Source of the DNA: Gnetum montanum
Taxonomy: Eukaryota > Streptophyta > Gnetopsida > Gnetales > Gnetaceae
Assembly (NCBI GenBank): GCA_015680685.1
Contig: MNCI01013584.1
Span: 456,816 to 520,815, forward strand
Reading direction: 5' to 3'
DNA length: 64,000 bases
Shown: positions 60,741 to 64,000 of the stretch, in pieces
Layout: every line of letters begins with the position of its first letter
How positions within the stretch are numbered: position 1 is the first letter of the stretch
Program-made: the position numbers and the translations under genes
The notes under the pieces: model-generated
Told to the model about the DNA's origin: nothing
The model's input: only the letters and a program-made list of their open reading frames with translations
The model's database searches: none

Positions 60741-61974
60741 ACCAATTTTTTTGTTTGATTTGTGACTAAAATTTTTTTCCTATTATGTAATGACAATCTC
60801 ATAGCTTAAGTGGAACCTACACAGAGTAGTCCAAGTTGACACTGTAGCTAACCTTCCTCCAAAAGTGGAGCAAGTGCCTCATCACATGTATGATGAGGTA
60901 AGCAAATACATGCTATACTTTACAAGAGCATTGTGGGAGTGCAAGTATGTTAATGAGCACCTATGGAAATGAGTGCAAGAGCTTTAGGAAAAGGGGGCAA
61001 ACCAAGAGGCAAAACTGGAGGACTTGTAGTCCTACTATGACTTCCTGGCAGCACGTGACAAGCTAGACGATAGCTGGTGCATGGCCAAAATTGATTACAC
61101 TAGGTATTGTCTAGCTATTCAGGCCAAGAACAAAGCTACTCGTGAGGTGATTGAGCAATGACTATAGATGGATCTATTAGCAAGGAAAAATCAAGATTGA
61201 AAGGATTACAGTGCAAAGGTGTACTAGTGGGGCCAAACTCAAAAGAATAAAAAGCACCATTATAAGTAACAACATGGAGCATACAGTAAAAAGTACAAGG
61301 ATGACTCTATAGAGTGCCAATGCCAAGAGATATTTCTTAATGCAATCGACACAACATAGGCTTATGAACTATTCATAAGCAACATAGTGGTGAGTGGGCC
61401 CCTAGAATGATAGATTGTTGTACCTTCTGGAGAGGTGACTTCTGCAAGGTTTTCATCGAGGCCACCCTCATGGACAGCCATGAAAAAGGGAAAAACCCTC
61501 ATAGGTGTTGACCTTGGTGTAGAGGACAGGACATGATTATCAAAAGATGAAATCCTCTGATGCTTGGACGTAGGCCTCGACAAGATGCCCCCAAACATGG
61601 ATACAGGCCCTTCTTAGGTTGGTCTAGCTTGCATCATTTTTGTTTCTTGCATATCACTTTATTTGTTAGCTAATTTATCATTTTATTTTTATTTAATATA
61701 GGTTCCAGGTAATGGCATAGGACCCAGTAGAGTAGCAAATGAAGAGGAAGAGGAAAAACCTTAGCCCCCACTACACACTGCAAGCTGAAATGCCTAAGAT
61801 GTAGCCTTGTTATTAGGCAGTTTTGCACTTTTGGAGATTTTATGTTTTGGATCTAAATGTGAACTATATACCTTATTGATAATTTAATGAAAATGTGATA
61901 ATTATTTGCTTGTAATATTTTTTTATGTAATGTTTTTGTAATTTTAACTTATGATTTGATTGATGCAATTAGGC

Positions 61975-62235
61975 CCCTTGTGGACCCCATGTTGGTTTAA
62001 GGCCATTGCTAGTTTAAGGCCATTTCATGTCATTGCTTATTTAAGGCCATTTCAAGCCATCACTAGTTTAAGGTCATTTCAAGCCATCATGTGGAAGGGA
62101 TTTGGTTGCCATTTTTAGGCCTTAGTGGGTCATGTGGTAGTTTAAAGCTTTTCTGGGCCATACCATACAAGGAAGAAAGTTGCCAATTTTAGGCCTTAGT
62201 GGGCCAAGTGAGAGTTTAAGGCCTTTTCGAACCTT
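61975..62235 (-). repeat. 27-bp minisatellite between X copy D and protease copy D
   Basis: Units of TAGTTTAAGGCCATTTCAAGCCAT and AGTTTAAGGCCTTNNNGGGCCA. Same place and core as in copy B. Confidence 0.8.
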
Positions 62236-62540
62236 TTTTTTCTCTTCCTTTGCAAAATAAATAACATAACTAATGTAGAATGTAAACAATAATGCAATCA
62301 TAACTGTATAGGCAAAGGACATAGAGCAAGTGAAACATGAAGGTGAACTAATGACGTGTCGTAGTCATGTAAGTGCTTTCTAACCCAATGTGGGTTAGGA
62401 GGTGTGTAAGGCCTAGGAGGCATAAGACGGTATTCCCCTAGATCTTTTTCTATTGCAGAGAAGTGCAATTCTACCCAAAGAGCTCCCTTAGGAAGGTTGC
62501 TTGCCTCGCTTGGTTATTTAAAATTAGTTTAACTACATTG
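62236..62540 (-). other. Spacer after protease, copy D; no gene
   Basis: AT-rich spacer corresponding to the spacer after protease in copies A and B. No coding signal. Confidence 0.45.
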
Positions 62541-64000
62541 ACTTTAATTTCGAACAGGTGGTGCATCTTCAGAGAATTCTACCTCTAACCCTTATTTTGT
62601 ATCTACATTGTTGATGGTTAGAGGGGCTACATTGTCACCATAGATCACTACCTTTCCACCCTCATAGGGAAAGTGAATCTCTTGGTGAATAGATGAAGAA
62701 ATTGCCAATAGCTAGGCTAGCCAAGACCTCCCTAGGATTAGGTTGAATCTAGACATTTCTTCAACTATAATGAATTTAGCATTAGTGGGGAATTGCTCCC
62801 CTACGATGAAACCTATTGTAACTATTCCTTTTACAACAACATGTGTCCCATTGAAGTATTTCAAGCATGTTGTTTTCTTTGTCTTGATCTAATCAACCAG
62901 CCCAAGCTTGTCAACAACAGGAAATGGAATGACATTGGTTGCGACCCCATCATTAACATGCACCCTACAAATTTTATACTAGCCTACATGAATTGCTATA
63001 AACATGTGTGTAGTGGTTACCTAACCCTTTTTAGGATTATCCTTAACTGCCTCATCATGAAATGTCAAGGGTGTTGACCTTGACTATTGGGTTTCGGGTG
63101 GGAGCATTATGGTGTGAATGGCCTTTTTGTTTACTGGAATATCTTCCTTAAGAAGTATAGACACCAGCATGCAGACCAATGCCTTGCGATGAGTAGAAGA
63201 GATCATAATCAAGATGTATAGGCTCAAAGTTGTGTTTTTTTTAGAGCCTATTTAACTTGTGCTAGCATGTCTAAGAAATATTTTCAATCATCTATTGTTT
63301 TGATGGCTTTTACCTCCTCCATGCATCTTATGAGATGAATCCCCTAGGGAGGAGATTTGACTTTTTGTTGTGTAGTAGTCTTTCAAGCCTTAGTCCTTAT
63401 CTATTGGCTATTTGCATTTGTGTTGGTAACCTGAGATAATGAGGCCATGGGGACAATTGACAAAGGGATGGGCTTAGGAGGACCTAGCTCCATGCATTTC
63501 CTAGTCATTTTGTTAATGAGATGCTCATAACATCTCTTAGTGTATGGTTTTGGGAAGGTAAGTTGTGATGCAGTTCACACCACCAGACCACAAGTAGGTG
63601 GGGGATCCTTGCATCTTGCCACCCTAATGAGAAAAGGTATTTGGGTTACCATCACCACAATGTGCTGCAAGACCCTAACCACAAAGTGTGTCATGGGTGC
63701 CTAAGGTGGTGCTTTGATGACAAAAGGGGACTATGGTCTAGTCGATGTTGAGGCCCTAGCATCACTAGAGGCACACAAACCATAAATGGTTCATGTGCCA
63801 GTTCTACATTGTCATAAATGCTAATGGCATTGATAATGTAAGCTGCACCACGAGAGTTGAGTGGATCCTTGTAGACATTCATGGATTAGTTTTCTTGCCA
63901 TACAAGAATACTTTCATCAAGGACCAATTTTCCTTGATCAATCATGCATTGAACATCATCTTTTAATGCCACGTAATAGTCTGTGTCATGGCCATGTAGT
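62541..64000 (-). pseudogene. Tat-lineage gag-protease, copy D (runs off the window)
   Basis: Read leftwards from the window end. The gag zinc finger tail is at 64000-63880 (GHDTDYY with the last Cys changed to Tyr, then ALKDDVQCMIDQGKLVLDES). Next come a Pro/Thr-rich stretch and then protease: the active-site block VNDGVATNVIPFPVV near 62960-62915, VDKLGLVD, and FNLILGRSWLA near 62750-62720. Order and spacing match copy B. The 5' part of gag and the LTR lie beyond 64000. Confidence 0.72.

Larger units (their letters stand above)
57133..61764 (+). pseudogene. Antisense accessory gene X, copy D (all eight exons present)
   Basis: Antisense to gag-pol of copy D and lying between protease and RT. 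Exon 1, 57133-57251 (open, MMCRSEHQHPNLTNIDEGEC); exon 2, 58243-58692; exon 3, 58769-59040; exon 4, 59121-60173; exon 5a, 60262-60475; exon 5b, 60563-60705; exon 6, 60805-61617 (813 nt, as in B); exon 7, 61702-61764. The GTGAGT donor at 59041 and TTATTGCAG acceptor at 59120 are typical plant sites; the exon 5a donor GT has become GA. Exon 2 encodes VMIWSHLSANAVGIIMETLF, exon 4 TLIFKYGKDESSKHWL and FHACAFPKLLSQGKI, exon 6 WGQTQKNKKHHYK after KDYSAKVY. Many stops, mostly TAG and TGA. Function unknown. Confidence 0.72.

Overview
The window is repeat-dense nuclear DNA of a large-genome seed plant. It consists almost entirely of decayed Ty3/gypsy LTR retrotransposons, with no rRNA, tRNA, CRISPR array or convincing host gene. 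Signs of a plant nuclear genome are Tat- and Athila-type reverse transcriptase signatures, GT-AG introns, LTR promoters with TATAAATA boxes, and heavy C-to-T decay, with most in-frame stops being TAG or TGA. The species cannot be named from the sequence. One assembly gap of 610 N lies at 50402-51011.

Region by region. At 1.0-5.3 kb (+) is a piece of an LTR element whose main product is a Transposase_32-like domain followed by a long coiled coil; its LTR-like ends carry repeated GATATCGCGTAT-type palindromes upstream of TATAAATA. At 5.3-6.9 kb (-) is an Athila-like RT/RNase H fragment. The rest, 6.95-64 kb, is built mainly from four or five broken copies of one Tat-lineage family: A (+), 6.95-22 kb; an LTR plus gag fragment (+), 22-26.2 kb; B (-), 35.4-26.2 kb; C (+), 35.9-46.4 kb; an LTR only (-), 46.6-48.5 kb; and D (-), 64-51.8 kb.

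The broken copies overlap enough to infer one layout. In the gag-pol direction it is: LTR; leader; gag with a CHHC zinc finger; protease; a 27-29 bp minisatellite; a large antisense gene; a 3' splice-site-like sequence; RT, RNase H, a second (archaeal-type) RNase H and integrase with D35E spacing; a second block of the same minisatellite; a G-rich tract; LTR.

The antisense gene, called X here, is the most interesting object. It is found four times (A 16.1-21.9 kb, B 26.2-29.8 kb, C 35.9-41.2 kb, D 56.97-61.8 kb). It has the same eight-exon structure wherever exons survive, its own TATA box and first exon in C and D, and a predicted product of roughly 1000-1100 residues that I do not recognise. 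Exon 6 is 813 nt in both B and D, and exons 3 and 4 differ by only a few bases between copies. Introns of a gene on the opposite strand would not be removed from the genomic retroelement RNA, which explains how a spliced cargo gene could be carried through reverse transcription. Every copy here is broken by stops or truncation, so this is a fossil record of the family and not evidence of an active element.
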